Positions 24,463-32,505 of a DNA stretch of 64,000 nt are shown piece after piece. Source of the stretch: Bradyrhizobium sp. Rc3b. Lineage in GTDB: Bacteria; Pseudomonadota; Alphaproteobacteria; Rhizobiales; Xanthobacteraceae. The position numbers were made by a program, and so were the translations under genes. The stretch is from positions 82,349 through 146,348 of the forward strand of contig NZ_FOUS01000020.1 of assembly GCF_900114915.1 (NCBI RefSeq), written 5' to 3'. The notes under the pieces are model-generated. The model did no database searches. It was not told the origin of the DNA and saw only the letters and a program-made list of their open reading frames with translations. Positions within the stretch are counted from its first letter, which is position 1. Every line of letters starts with the position of its first letter.

Positions 24463-24950
24463 TACTCAATAATCACCAGCGGCTCGCCGTACTCGACCGG
24501 CTGGCCGTCCTCGACCAGGATCTGCGTCACCGTGCCGGCGCGCGGCGAGGGGATCTGGTTCATGGTCTTCATGGCTTCGATGATCAGCAGGGTCTGTCCG
24601 ACCGAGACCTTGCTGCCGACCTCGATGAACGGCTTGGCGCCGGGCTCCGGTGCCCAATAGGCGGTGCCGACCATCGGTGAGCTGACCGCGCCAGGATGCT
24701 TCGACAGGTCGGGTCCGGCGGCGACAGGCGCGGCGGAGGCGACCGGCAGGGCGGCGGGAGCGGCTGCCATCTGCATCGGCATGGTCGCAGCAACGCTGAC
24801 GTTGCGGGCGACGCGCAGGCGCAGGCCCGCACGTTCGATCTCGATCTCGGTGAGACTGGTCTCATCGAGCAGCAAAGCGAGCTCGCGGACGAGCGCGGAA
24901 TCCTCGCTGGAAAACTTTGCGGCTGCTTTGTCGTCTGGCTGGCGCGCCAT
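24462..24950 (-). CDS. accB: Biotin carboxyl carrier protein of acetyl-CoA carboxylase
   Basis: 162 residues from ATG 24950 (MARQPDDKAAAKFSSED); the longer frame to 25022 overlaps the spacer after aroQ and is rejected. N-terminal helices bind the carboxylase (ELALLLDETSLTEIEIE). A flexible Ala/Pro linker (about residues 50-80) leads to the biotinyl domain: SPMVGTAYWAPEPGAKPFIEVG, TLLIIEAMKTMNQIPSP with the biotinylated Lys in EAMKTM (about residue 127), ending PVEYGEPLVIIE. Normal length and order. It lies between aroQ (38 bp upstream) and accC, in one operon. Confidence 0.97.
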   Translation of the reverse strand: MARQPDDKAAAKFSSEDSALVRELALLLDETSLTEIEIERAGLRLRVARNVSVAATMPMQMAAAPAALPVASAAPVAAGPDLSKHPGAVSSPMVGTAYWAPEPGAKPFIEVGSKVSVGQTLLIIEAMKTMNQIPSPRAGTVTQILVEDGQPVEYGEPLVIIE

Positions 24951-24987
24951 GTTGTTTGATCCGAATGTTCTGTTTGATGAGGGGGCT

Positions 24988-25455
24988 TCAGGCTTTGGGC
25001 TTGATGGCAAGCTTGGCGGCAAGGCCCTGGATGGCGAGGCGGTAGCCCTCGATGCCGAAACCGCAGAGCGAGGCGAAAGCGGCGCGTGCGGTGTAGGAGT
25101 GGTGACGAAAGCTCTCGCGGGCGTGGATGTTGGTCACATGCACTTCGACCGTCGGGATCTGCACCGCGAGCAGCGCGTCGTGCAGCGCGATCGAGGTGTG
25201 CGAATAGCCGCCGGCATTGACGATGATGCCCTTCATCTTGCGCGCATGCGCCTCGTGGATGAAGTCGATCAGCTCGCCCTCGCGGTTGGACTGCCGGCAA
25301 TCGGCCTTGAGGCCGAACGTTGCCGCGGTCTCCCGGCACAGTGCCTCGACGTCGGCCAGCGTGGCGTGGCCGTACTTCTCGGGCTCGCGCGTTCCCAACA
25401 TGTTGAGGTTCGGCCCGTTCAGGACGAGGATCGTATCGGTTGCAGGTTCTGCCAT
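24988..25455 (-). CDS. aroQ: 3-dehydroquinate dehydratase, type II
   Basis: 155 residues from ATG 25455. Type II landmarks: ILVLNGPNLNMLGTREPEKYG with the catalytic Tyr, RQSNREGELIDFIHEA with the flexible loop Arg, GIIVNAGGYSHTSIALHDAL with the Asn-Ala-Gly-Gly motif and catalytic His region, and EVHVTNIHARESFRHHSY. It converts 3-dehydroquinate to 3-dehydroshikimate in the shikimate pathway as a cytoplasmic dodecamer. First gene of aroQ-accB-accC, an order kept in many alphaproteobacteria. Confidence 0.96.
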   Translation of the reverse strand: MAEPATDTILVLNGPNLNMLGTREPEKYGHATLADVEALCRETAATFGLKADCRQSNREGELIDFIHEAHARKMKGIIVNAGGYSHTSIALHDALLAVQIPTVEVHVTNIHARESFRHHSYTARAAFASLCGFGIEGYRLAIQGLAAKLAIKPKA

Positions 25456-25659
25456 TCCAATCCCGGGAAGAGGTGCTCGGCGTGGCGGGGTTATAGGTAA
25501 CAAAGCGGCCTAGGGGAAGCCTTGAAGGGCCTGCCAGGGGCCTTCAAGTACCTCATCCCCGGTGCAAAAACCTGTGCGGAAGCTACGGAAATCGCTTGTT
25601 AACCAGTTCTAATCGTGGCTGCCGGAGGGAGGCTCGCAGGGGAGGGCGACGCATAGGCC

Positions 25660-25690
25660 AAAGGCCCCTGCCGATCTCTCGGCAAGGGCC
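25660..25690 (-). terminator. Terminator-like hairpin after the DUF1236 gene
   Basis: On the minus strand GGCCCTTGCCGA and TCGGCAGGGGCC form a 12 bp stem with one G-T pair and a four-base loop, followed by TTTGG. It lies 24-54 bp after the stop at 25714. Another imperfect hairpin (CTTGAAGG with CCTTCAAG) is at 25521-25548 nearer aroQ. Confidence 0.55.
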
Positions 25691-25713
25691 CATTTGGGGA
25701 TCAGCGAAGCAGC

Positions 25714-26514
25714 TTAGCCTTCGATGATGTAGACGATCTCGCGCGTCTGCGGACGGACGATCACGTACTGACCGCGGACGAAGATCACCTCATAGCCACG
25801 CCACTCCGGGTAGATCTCCACGATCCGGGGCGGAAGCGGATGGACTCGGACGGAGGCCGGGATCGCGGTGCCGACCGAGATGTTGAAGTTGACGTTCGTC
25901 GTCTCTTCGATCTTGGTCGACTTGATCGCCGTCGAGATTTCAGACCGCTTTTCGGCCGGCGGCGCGGAAGCCGTCGCGGAGGCGGTGCCGGTCGTGGTCT
26001 GGGACTTGTCGGTCGTAGCCGCATTGTTGGTCTTGGCAGCGCCGCCCGCCTTGTTGTCCTCAGCCTTCATGTCCTTGGCAGACTTGGCGGGGTCCGACTT
26101 TGTCGTCGAGTCCGAGCTCATGCTCTTCGACTTGTCCTGCTGGGACTTGTCCTGCGCACGTTCGTCGGTGCGCTGGCCCTTGGTGGCGCCGGCCTTGTCC
26201 TCGGCCGCGTTCTTGTTCATCGCGCCGCCCGGGGAGCGCTCGTCCTTCATCGCGCCGGATTTGTCTTCGGAAGCCCGATCGGACTTCATGGTGCCAGCGC
26301 CACCGGCCTGGCCGACGGTGCCCTTCTCATGGCTCATGGAATCGCGGCCGCTCGCGCCGCGCTCCGCGGCGCCGCCGGAAGGCTGCGAATGCTGCATCTG
26401 CGCGCCACCGGCGCCGCCGCCGCTGTCACGGCCCATGGTGTTCTGTGCGTTCGCCAGACCGGCGCCGGCGACGAGCGCGAGCGTGGCAACCGAAATCATA
26501 AAGCGGTTCAACAT
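25714..26514 (-). CDS. Exported DUF1236 protein with long low-complexity region
   Basis: 266 residues. Signal peptide MLNRFMISVATLALVAGAG to LANAQ. A disordered middle (about residues 25-185) is rich in Lys, Asp, Ser, Gly and Ala with loose repeats of DKAGATK, DKSQQDKSKS, KDMKAEDNKAGG. The folded C terminus has VRVHPLPPRIVEIYPEWRGYEVIFVRGQYVIVRP and ends in IVYIIEG, the DUF1236 motif. The protein is presumably periplasmic or outer-surface; the highly hydrophilic charged repeats resemble stress-protective, hydrophilin-like sequences, which is inference. A perfect EcfG promoter lies 45-69 bp upstream. Confidence 0.85.
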   Translation of the reverse strand: MLNRFMISVATLALVAGAGLANAQNTMGRDSGGGAGGAQMQHSQPSGGAAERGASGRDSMSHEKGTVGQAGGAGTMKSDRASEDKSGAMKDERSPGGAMNKNAAEDKAGATKGQRTDERAQDKSQQDKSKSMSSDSTTKSDPAKSAKDMKAEDNKAGGAAKTNNAATTDKSQTTTGTASATASAPPAEKRSEISTAIKSTKIEETTNVNFNISVGTAIPASVRVHPLPPRIVEIYPEWRGYEVIFVRGQYVIVRPQTREIVYIIEG

Positions 26515-26558
26515 CGAATTCTCCTCACGTGTTTCTTTGCGTCATTGCCCGCGCCGAC

Positions 26559-26583
26559 AACGAAAGGAGATTTGAGTTGTTCC
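26559..26583 (-). promoter_or_regulatory. EcfG-type general stress promoter of the DUF1236 gene
   Basis: On the minus strand GGAAC (26583-26579), 16-base spacer, CGTT (26562-26559): an exact consensus match. The start point would be near 26550, giving a leader of about 36 bases before ATG 26514, with GAGGAGAATTC-like ribosome binding sequence just ahead of it. Confidence 0.72.
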
Positions 26584-26668
26584 GGAACTTCGCCTGTTCC
26601 GCGGCATTTGTTTGTTGAATGCCAGATGAATGATTTTGCACGAAGACGCCAACGTTCGGCGCAAGAAA

Positions 26669-26692
26669 AAGGCCGGCTTGTCAGCCGGCCTT
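26669..26692 (-). terminator. Intrinsic terminator of the dsbA-like gene
   Basis: AAGGCCGGCT and AGCCGGCCTT, perfect 10 bp arms with a four-base loop; TTTTTC follows on the minus strand and TTTTC on the plus strand. It lies 31 bp after the stop at 26723. Confidence 0.88.
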
Positions 26693-26722
26693 TTCGGGTT
26701 TTCAGGATCGTAAAACGTATGA

Positions 26723-27490
26723 TCAGCAGGTTGCCTTGCCGCAGCGGGCAATGCCGATCTTTTCCTTGAGGCTTTCGACGCCGACCGCGCCGATCACGAT
26801 CTGCTTGCCGATGACATAGCTCGGCGTGCCGTTCATGCCCATCGCTTCCGCGAGCTTGAAGTTCTCCTCGATGGTGGCGCGCACCTCGGGGCTGGCGATG
26901 TCCTTCTCGATCTTTGCGGTGTCGAGGCCGGCTTCCTTGGCGGCTTGAAGCGCGCGCGCCTTGTCGGCCGCGCCGCGGCCGCCGAGCAGCTTCTGGTGGA
27001 AGTCGAGATATTTCTTGCCCGAGGGATCCTGCATGCGCACGGCGACCGCGACCTGCGCAGCCTCCACCGAGCCCTGGCTCAGCACCGGAAATTCCTTCAG
27101 CACCACCTTCAGCTTCGGATCGGCCTTCATGATGGTGAGCATGTCGTCCATCGCGCGCTTGCAGTAACCGCAATTGTAATCGAAGAACTCGACGAAGGTG
27201 ACATCGCCGTCCTTGTTGCCGAGCACGACCTGGCGCGGCGAGTTGAAGATCGCGTCCGCATTCTGCGCGATGCTGGCCTCGTGCTTCTGCGTCTCGGCCG
27301 CGGCCTGCCGCTTGCTGAGCTCGGCCATCGCCTCCTCGAGCACCTCGGGATGGCTGATGAGATAGTTCTTGATGATCTTCTCGATCTCGGTGCGCTGGGT
27401 GTCGGAGAAACTGTCGGCCGACGCGGGCACGGCTGCGCCGAACAGGGCGAGCGCAAACAACGCGGGAGCAAGCAGGCGCAGCGAAGGCAT
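26723..27490 (-). CDS. DsbA-family thiol:disulfide oxidoreductase
   Basis: 255 residues. Signal peptide MPSLRLLAPALFALALFG to ASADS. An N-terminal helical extension (EIEKIIKNYLISHPEVLEEAMAEL) of the kind seen in BdbD/Com1-like proteins precedes the thioredoxin fold: VTFVEFFDYNCGYCKRAMDDM with the active-site CGYC (Cys about 106 and 109), LKVVLKEFPVLSQGSVEAA, and the cis-Pro loop in GTPSYVIGKQIVIG. A C-terminal pair of cysteines (ARCGKATC) is an addition that could relay the disulfide. It acts in the periplasm on folding proteins. It follows the M48 protease gene by about 98 bp in the same direction, so both may serve envelope protein quality control. Confidence 0.9.
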   Translation of the reverse strand: MPSLRLLAPALFALALFGAAVPASADSFSDTQRTEIEKIIKNYLISHPEVLEEAMAELSKRQAAAETQKHEASIAQNADAIFNSPRQVVLGNKDGDVTFVEFFDYNCGYCKRAMDDMLTIMKADPKLKVVLKEFPVLSQGSVEAAQVAVAVRMQDPSGKKYLDFHQKLLGGRGAADKARALQAAKEAGLDTAKIEKDIASPEVRATIEENFKLAEAMGMNGTPSYVIGKQIVIGAVGVESLKEKIGIARCGKATC

Positions 27491-27588
27491 AGGTAAATCC
27501 TCTTATCCAAAGCAGGTTTCGGAATACGTCCCGGCGGACTTAAGCTCGGTGTCGTGACGTCGTGGTATCGGGCGTCGTTCGAGTTACG

Positions 27589-28989
27589 TCAGTTGCGCGG
27601 CGGCTTCGCCGCCACGATGTCGTCGGCCTTGACCCATCCGGGTGTGCCGACGGCGAAACGGGTTTTCGCGCGCGTGGCGAGCTCGCGGGCGGTCTTGTTG
27701 TCGCCGCGCAGGTAAGCGGCTTGCGCCGAGGCGAGATCCGCTTCGGCATAGTCGCCCTTCCGGCCATAGGCCATCGCGAGCTGGGTATAGCCGAGCACCG
27801 CTTCCGGTTCTCGCGCCACCGCGGCGCGGAGAATCCGAACGGCGTCGTCGGTGTAGGCCTTATTATCGGTTCCAACCAGAGCTTGCCCAAGTAACATCTC
27901 GATGAGGGGCGCGTTGTTGGAAAGCTGTGCGGCCTTGCGCAGCGGAGCGACCGCATCGGCCGGCTTGCCGCTCTCCAACAGGGCCTGGCCGCGCACCTCG
28001 TAAAAGTACGGGTTGTTGGGCTGCACCTGGATCAGCGCGTCGATCTGGGCCAGCGCGCTGCGCAGATCGCCGTGCAGATAGGTGCTGATGGCGCGGGCAT
28101 AGCGCGCCGGCATGCTGTCGTTGGTCTGGGGATAGCGTCGGTACACCGTCTCGGGCCGCTCCATGAACGCGGAGATCTTGGCGCGCACCATGTCGTGGCG
28201 GAGCTGGAGCGCGGGATCGTCCTTCTTGTTCCAGTAGGGGCTGGAGCTGGCGAATTCCTGAAGCGCGGCGACGCGCTCGGCCGGCATTGGATGCGACTGG
28301 AGATAGGGATCGGCGCCGCGCGCGGCGAACAGGCTCTCACCGGTGAAGCGCTTGAAGGTCTCGTACATGCCCTTCGGCGATTGCTGGGTCGCGGTCAGGA
28401 ATTTCACGCCGGCGCGGTCGGCGTTCTCCTCCTGCTGGCGCTGGTAGGACAGCAGCGTCCGGCGGATCACCTCCTGCGGAGCGGAGATCGCGGCGGCGCC
28501 GGCATTGGCGAGCCCGTTGTTGCCTGCGCTGCTGCGCTGGGTGCTGCCCGCGGCGATCGCGCCGGCGCCGAGCAGCATCGCAATGATCATCTGGGTCTGG
28601 GCGGCGGCGAGCTGCTCGCGCAGCTTGGACAGATGGCCACCGGCCAGATGCCCGGTCTCGTGCGCGAGCACGCCGATGATCTGGTTCGGCGTTTCCGATT
28701 GAAGGATCGCGCCGTAATTGACGAAGATGCGGCGGCCGTCGGCGACGAACGCGTTGAACGAGCTGTCGTTCAGGATCACCATCTGGATGTTCTGCTTCTC
28801 CAGACCCGCGGCGCGCAGGATCGGGCGCGTATATTCGCGCAGCAGCTGCTCGGTCTCGGTGTCGCGCAGGACAGGCGGCCCCTTTTGCTGCGCCCGCGCC
28901 GCCGGGAGCGGCAGCAGCGCGATCGCCGCAGCCGTGACGAGGGCGGTGAGGGCGGAGGCCTTCTTGCGCAATGAGATCTGAAGCAACAT
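27589..28989 (-). CDS. M48 metalloprotease with TPR repeats, BepA-like
   Basis: 466 residues from ATG 28989, which gives a signal (LLQISLRKKASALTALVTAAA to ARAQ); the frame is open to 29181 but that part overlaps the divergent aminotransferase gene. The zinc motif is HETGH (GVLAHETGHLAGGH, about residue 110) with the third ligand Glu in RQQEENADRAGVKFL. The second half is TPR-like helices (YFYEVRGQALLESGKPADA, PLIEMLLGQALVGTDNKAY, VLGYTQLAMAYGRKGDYAEA). This matches BepA/YfgC, a periplasmic protease and chaperone that promotes or degrades outer-membrane proteins such as LptD. Gene upstream of dsbA-like. Confidence 0.92.
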   Translation of the reverse strand: MLLQISLRKKASALTALVTAAAIALLPLPAARAQQKGPPVLRDTETEQLLREYTRPILRAAGLEKQNIQMVILNDSSFNAFVADGRRIFVNYGAILQSETPNQIIGVLAHETGHLAGGHLSKLREQLAAAQTQMIIAMLLGAGAIAAGSTQRSSAGNNGLANAGAAAISAPQEVIRRTLLSYQRQQEENADRAGVKFLTATQQSPKGMYETFKRFTGESLFAARGADPYLQSHPMPAERVAALQEFASSSPYWNKKDDPALQLRHDMVRAKISAFMERPETVYRRYPQTNDSMPARYARAISTYLHGDLRSALAQIDALIQVQPNNPYFYEVRGQALLESGKPADAVAPLRKAAQLSNNAPLIEMLLGQALVGTDNKAYTDDAVRILRAAVAREPEAVLGYTQLAMAYGRKGDYAEADLASAQAAYLRGDNKTARELATRAKTRFAVGTPGWVKADDIVAAKPPRN

Positions 28990-29165
28990 CAAACGGTCTG
29001 GAGAGCAGTTTCGTGTTTGGTTTTGGCGATTGGCGGCGGACCGGATACGCGATATGCCCTTATGAGCCTCACCCCTTATGAGCCGTACAATGCGGCCAGT
29101 CTGGGGCGCAAGCGCCCCGTTTCCCGGACCGGAGGCACCGGCCCGCCAGCGAATAGCAGAAATCG

Positions 29166-30353
29166 ATGCACGATGCGACATTGAGGAACCGGTTGGGGCA
29201 GTGGCTCGAGCCCTCCCGCCGCAGTGATGTTCCCCCGTTCATGGTGATGGACGTCATGGCCGCGGCAGCCCGAATCGAGGCCGCCGGCGGCCATGTCATC
29301 CATATGGAGGTCGGCCAGCCCGCGGCCGGGGCGCCCAGCACCGCGATTGCGGCCGCCCACGCGGCGCTCGAGGCCGGGCGGATCGATTATACCTCCGCAC
29401 TCGGTCTTCCCGGTCTGCGCGAGCGCATCGCGCGCCATTATCGCGATGCCTATGGCTGCGACGTCAGCCCTGACAGGATCGTCGTGACCACCGGCTCCTC
29501 CGGCGGGTTCATCCTGGCCTTCCTGTCGATGTTCGAGCCCGGCGACCGCGTCGCGGTGACGGTGCCGGGCTATCCGCCTTATCGCCATATCCTCACCGCG
29601 CTCGGTTGCGAGCCGGTGCTGATCGAGACCACGAACGAGACGCGCCATGCGCTCACCGGCGAGGCGTTGCTCGCGGCGCATCTCAAGATGCCGTTGAAGG
29701 GCGTGCTGGTCGGCAGCCCCGCCAATCCGACGGGGACGATGATGTCCCGCGAAGCGCTCGCCGGCTTGATGGCGGCCGCCGAAGACGCAGGCATCCGCTT
29801 CATCTCGGACGAGATTTATCACGGGCTCGATTATGCGTTTCCGGCGGTCACCGCGGCCGCGCTCTCCAAGCACGCACTCGTGATCAACTCGTTCTCGAAA
29901 TATTTCTGTATGACCGGCTGGCGTGTTGGCTGGATGGTCGTGCCCGAAATTCTGGTGCGGCCGATCGAGCGGCTGCAGCAGAACCTATCGATCTCGGTGC
30001 AGTCGCTGTCACAGATCGCGGCAGAGGCCGCCTTCGACGGCGCAGCCGAGATGGAGACGATCAAGCACGGCTATCAGGAAAACCGGCGAATTCTGATCGA
30101 GGGATTGCCGAAAGCCGGCCTGAGCAAGTTCTTGCCGGCCGATGGTGCATTTTATCTCTATGCCGACGTCTCGGACTTCACCTCCGACAGTTTCGAGTTC
30201 GCCAAGCAGATGCTGGAGCAGGCACGCGTCGCGGCCACGCCCGGCGTCGATTTCGATCCCGTTCACGGCCGATCGTTCATTCGCTTTTCTTATGCACGCT
30301 CGCCCGGGGAGATGCGCGAGGCGGTTGACCGGATCGCTCACTGGCTTAAATAG
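29166..30353 (+). CDS. Class I/II pyridoxal-phosphate aminotransferase
   Basis: 395 residues. Landmarks: IHMEVGQPAAGAPS, RIDYTSALGLPGLRERIARHY, VTTGSSGGFILAF, PGYPPYR, SPANPTGTMM, ISDEIYHGLDYAF with the cofactor-binding Asp and Tyr, and the PLP Lys in NSFSKYFCMTGWRVGW (about residue 245); the substrate carboxylate Arg is in SFIRFSYARS. This is the AspC-like fold I group that includes aspartate and broad-specificity transaminases; the amino donor cannot be told. It is divergent from the M48 gene, with the leader holding a GGGGCGC-AAG-CGCCCC hairpin (29103-29118). bioY follows 33 bp later. Confidence 0.92.
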   Translation: MHDATLRNRLGQWLEPSRRSDVPPFMVMDVMAAAARIEAAGGHVIHMEVGQPAAGAPSTAIAAAHAALEAGRIDYTSALGLPGLRERIARHYRDAYGCDVSPDRIVVTTGSSGGFILAFLSMFEPGDRVAVTVPGYPPYRHILTALGCEPVLIETTNETRHALTGEALLAAHLKMPLKGVLVGSPANPTGTMMSREALAGLMAAAEDAGIRFISDEIYHGLDYAFPAVTAAALSKHALVINSFSKYFCMTGWRVGWMVVPEILVRPIERLQQNLSISVQSLSQIAAEAAFDGAAEMETIKHGYQENRRILIEGLPKAGLSKFLPADGAFYLYADVSDFTSDSFEFAKQMLEQARVAATPGVDFDPVHGRSFIRFSYARSPGEMREAVDRIAHWLK

Positions 30354-30385
30354 CCGCCAGTTTTCGACCACCACCGGAGTTCAAC

Positions 30386-31000
30386 TTGTCTGACCGATCT
30401 GTCTCGACCGCTGCTGCGCCACATTCTTCTCTCGCCGCATTGATGTGGCCGACCCGGCCGGGCGAAACCGTCGGCGCGATGCGTGCCGTCGTGCTGGTTG
30501 CGCTCGGCACCGCTTTGATGGCGCTATCAGCCAAGGTCAGCCTGCCGCTGCCCTATGTCCCGATGACATTACAGACGCTGGTCGTGCTGATGATCGGCGC
30601 GGCCTACGGCTGGCGTCTTGGCAGCGCAACCATGATCGCCTACCTCGCCGAGGGCGCGCTTGGCGTGCCGGTATTCGCCGGACCGGTGGGTGGGATTGCA
30701 CCGCTGGTTGGCCCGACCGCGGGCTATCTGTTCGGCTTCGTCGCTGCCGCTTTCGTGACCGGCTGGCTCGCCGAGCGCGGCTGGGATCGCAGCGTGGCGC
30801 TGCTGTTTGCAGCGATGGCGGTTGGCCATATCGTCATTCTGGCCGCCGGGTTCGGCTGGCTGGCGTTCGGCCTCGGGCTGGGCGTTGGAAAAGCCTGGCA
30901 GGTCGGAATCGTGCCGTTCATTGCAGCTTCGCTGGTCAAGAATGCGCTTGGCGCGACGTTGATGCCGGCGGCGCGCAGGCTGATCGAGCGTCGCCGGTAA
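30386..31000 (+). CDS. bioY: Biotin transporter BioY
   Basis: 204 residues from TTG 30386, which has CGGAG seven bases upstream. Six hydrophobic helices and the BioY motifs are present: AKVSLPLPYVPMTLQTLVVL, YLAEGALGVPVFAGPVGGIAPLVGPTAGYLFGF, and the C-terminal PFIAASLVKNALGATLMPA. BioY is the biotin-binding S-component of ECF importers; in many alphaproteobacteria it works with BioMN, here not in the window, though lone BioY has also been reported to transport. It supplies biotin, which AccB needs. Possibly cotranscribed with the aminotransferase. Confidence 0.93.
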   Translation: MSDRSVSTAAAPHSSLAALMWPTRPGETVGAMRAVVLVALGTALMALSAKVSLPLPYVPMTLQTLVVLMIGAAYGWRLGSATMIAYLAEGALGVPVFAGPVGGIAPLVGPTAGYLFGFVAAAFVTGWLAERGWDRSVALLFAAMAVGHIVILAAGFGWLAFGLGLGVGKAWQVGIVPFIAASLVKNALGATLMPAARRLIERRR

Positions 31001-31032
31001 AGCGCGCAAAGAGTTCGCGGTTCCAATTGACA

Positions 31033-31061
31033 GGGCCGGCCAAGTTGATCTTGGCTGGCCC
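31033..31061 (+). terminator. Hairpin between bioY and dctA
   Basis: GGGCCGGCCAAG and CTTGGCTGGCCC, 12 bp arms with one G-T pair and a five-base loop, then AGCGTTTTG. It could end the bioY transcript or act as an attenuator in the dctA leader, 24 bp before ATG 31086. Confidence 0.6.
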
Positions 31062-31085
31062 AGCGTTTTGAGGGGGAGTGAAACA

Positions 31086-32420
31086 ATGACGACGACAACG
31101 ATGGCGGAGGCGCCGATCGCGCCGCCCGCAGCAAAGCCGTGGTACAAGGTTCTCTACGTCCAGGTGCTGATCGCCATCGTGCTCGGCGCCATCGTCGGCT
31201 GGCTGTGGCCACAATTCGCAACCAACGAATGGATCAAGGCGCTCGGTGACGGTTTCATCAAGCTGATCAAGATGGTGATCGCCCCGATCATCTTCTGCAC
31301 CGTGGTCTCCGGCATTGCCCACATCCAGGACGCCAAGAAGGTCGGCCGCATCGGCGTCAAGGCGCTGGTCTATTTCGAGGTCGTCTCGACCTTCGCCCTG
31401 GTGATCGGCCTCGTCGTCGGCAATCTCGTCAAGCCGGGCGCAGGCTTTGGCAATGCTGCGGCGAGCGAGGCGGCCGTTGCGAACTACGCCAAGCAGGCCG
31501 CCGGCCAGAAGTCCGTCGACTTCGTGCTGCACATCATTCCGGACACCGTGGTCGGCGCCTTCGCGCAAGGCGAGATCCTGCAGGTGCTGCTGTTCTCGGT
31601 GCTGTTCGGCTTCGCCATCATGAGCTTAGGTGAGCGCGGCCACACCATCCGCAGCTTCATCGACGATGCCGCGCATGCGGTGTTCGGCGTCATCTCGATC
31701 GTGATGCGCGCGGCACCGATCGGTGCGTTCGGTGCGATGGCCTACACCATCGGCAAGTTCGGGACCGGTGCGATCCTCAACCTGATCGGTCTGATCGCGA
31801 CCTTCTATGCCACCGCGGCGCTGTTCGTGTTCGTCGTGCTCGGCATCATCGCGCGCCTGGCCGGCTTCTCGATCTTCAAGTTCCTGGCCTATATCAAGGA
31901 CGAGTTGCTGATCGTGCTCGGCACCTCCTCCTCGGAGAGCGCGCTACCGTCCATGATGGAGAAGCTGGAGCGGCTCGGCTGCTCCAAGTCGGTGGTCGGT
32001 CTGGTAGTGCCCACGGGCTACTCGTTCAACCTCGACGGCACCAACATCTACATGACGCTGGCGACGCTGTTCATCGCGCAGGCGCTCGGCGTCGATCTCA
32101 GCTTCAGCCAGCAGCTCACCATCCTGGTCGTGGCGATGCTGACCTCGAAGGGCGCCTCCGGCATCACCGGCGCGGGCTTCATCACGCTGGCGGCGACGCT
32201 GGCCGTGGTCGATCCGCGCCTCGTGCCGGGCATGGCGATCGTGCTCGGCATCGACAAGTTCATGAGCGAGTGCCGCGCGCTGACCAATCTGTGCGGCAAC
32301 GGCGTCGCCTGCGTGATCGTCGCCTGGTGGGAGGGTGAGCTCGACCGCGACAAGCTCAACGCCAACCTCTCCAAGCAGATCGATCCGACCGACATGGAGA
32401 CGGCGATCACGACGGACTGA
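31086..32420 (+). CDS. dctA: C4-dicarboxylate transporter DctA
   Basis: 444 residues from ATG 31086 with GAGGGGGAG eight bases upstream. The glutamate/aspartate symporter fold is clear: LYVQVLIAIVLGAIVGWLWP, FIKLIKMVIAPIIFCTVVSGIAHI, the serine-rich loop LGTSSSESALPSMMEKLERLG (hairpin 1), VPTGYSFNLDGTNIYMTLATLFIAQALG, LTSKGASGITGAGFITLAAT (hairpin 2) and the last ECRALTNLCGNGVACVIVAWWEGELD. It imports succinate, malate and fumarate with protons or sodium; in rhizobia DctA feeds symbiotic nitrogen fixation. The dctBD two-component genes are not adjacent. Confidence 0.96.
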   Translation: MTTTTMAEAPIAPPAAKPWYKVLYVQVLIAIVLGAIVGWLWPQFATNEWIKALGDGFIKLIKMVIAPIIFCTVVSGIAHIQDAKKVGRIGVKALVYFEVVSTFALVIGLVVGNLVKPGAGFGNAAASEAAVANYAKQAAGQKSVDFVLHIIPDTVVGAFAQGEILQVLLFSVLFGFAIMSLGERGHTIRSFIDDAAHAVFGVISIVMRAAPIGAFGAMAYTIGKFGTGAILNLIGLIATFYATAALFVFVVLGIIARLAGFSIFKFLAYIKDELLIVLGTSSSESALPSMMEKLERLGCSKSVVGLVVPTGYSFNLDGTNIYMTLATLFIAQALGVDLSFSQQLTILVVAMLTSKGASGITGAGFITLAATLAVVDPRLVPGMAIVLGIDKFMSECRALTNLCGNGVACVIVAWWEGELDRDKLNANLSKQIDPTDMETAITTD

Positions 32421-32465
32421 TCTGGACCTGACGGCGCGAGCTGCGCTGTCAGACCTTGAAGTCAT

Positions 32466-32499
32466 AGGGCTGGTCGAGATGCTCGATCAGCCCTTTTTC
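32466..32499 (+). terminator. Intrinsic terminator of dctA
   Basis: AGGGCTGGTCGAG and CTCGATCAGCCCT pair in 12 of 13 positions around ATG, followed by TTTTTC. It lies 45 bp after the dctA stop and separates it from the convergent gene. Confidence 0.9.
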
Positions 32500-32505
32500 T
32501 TTCGG

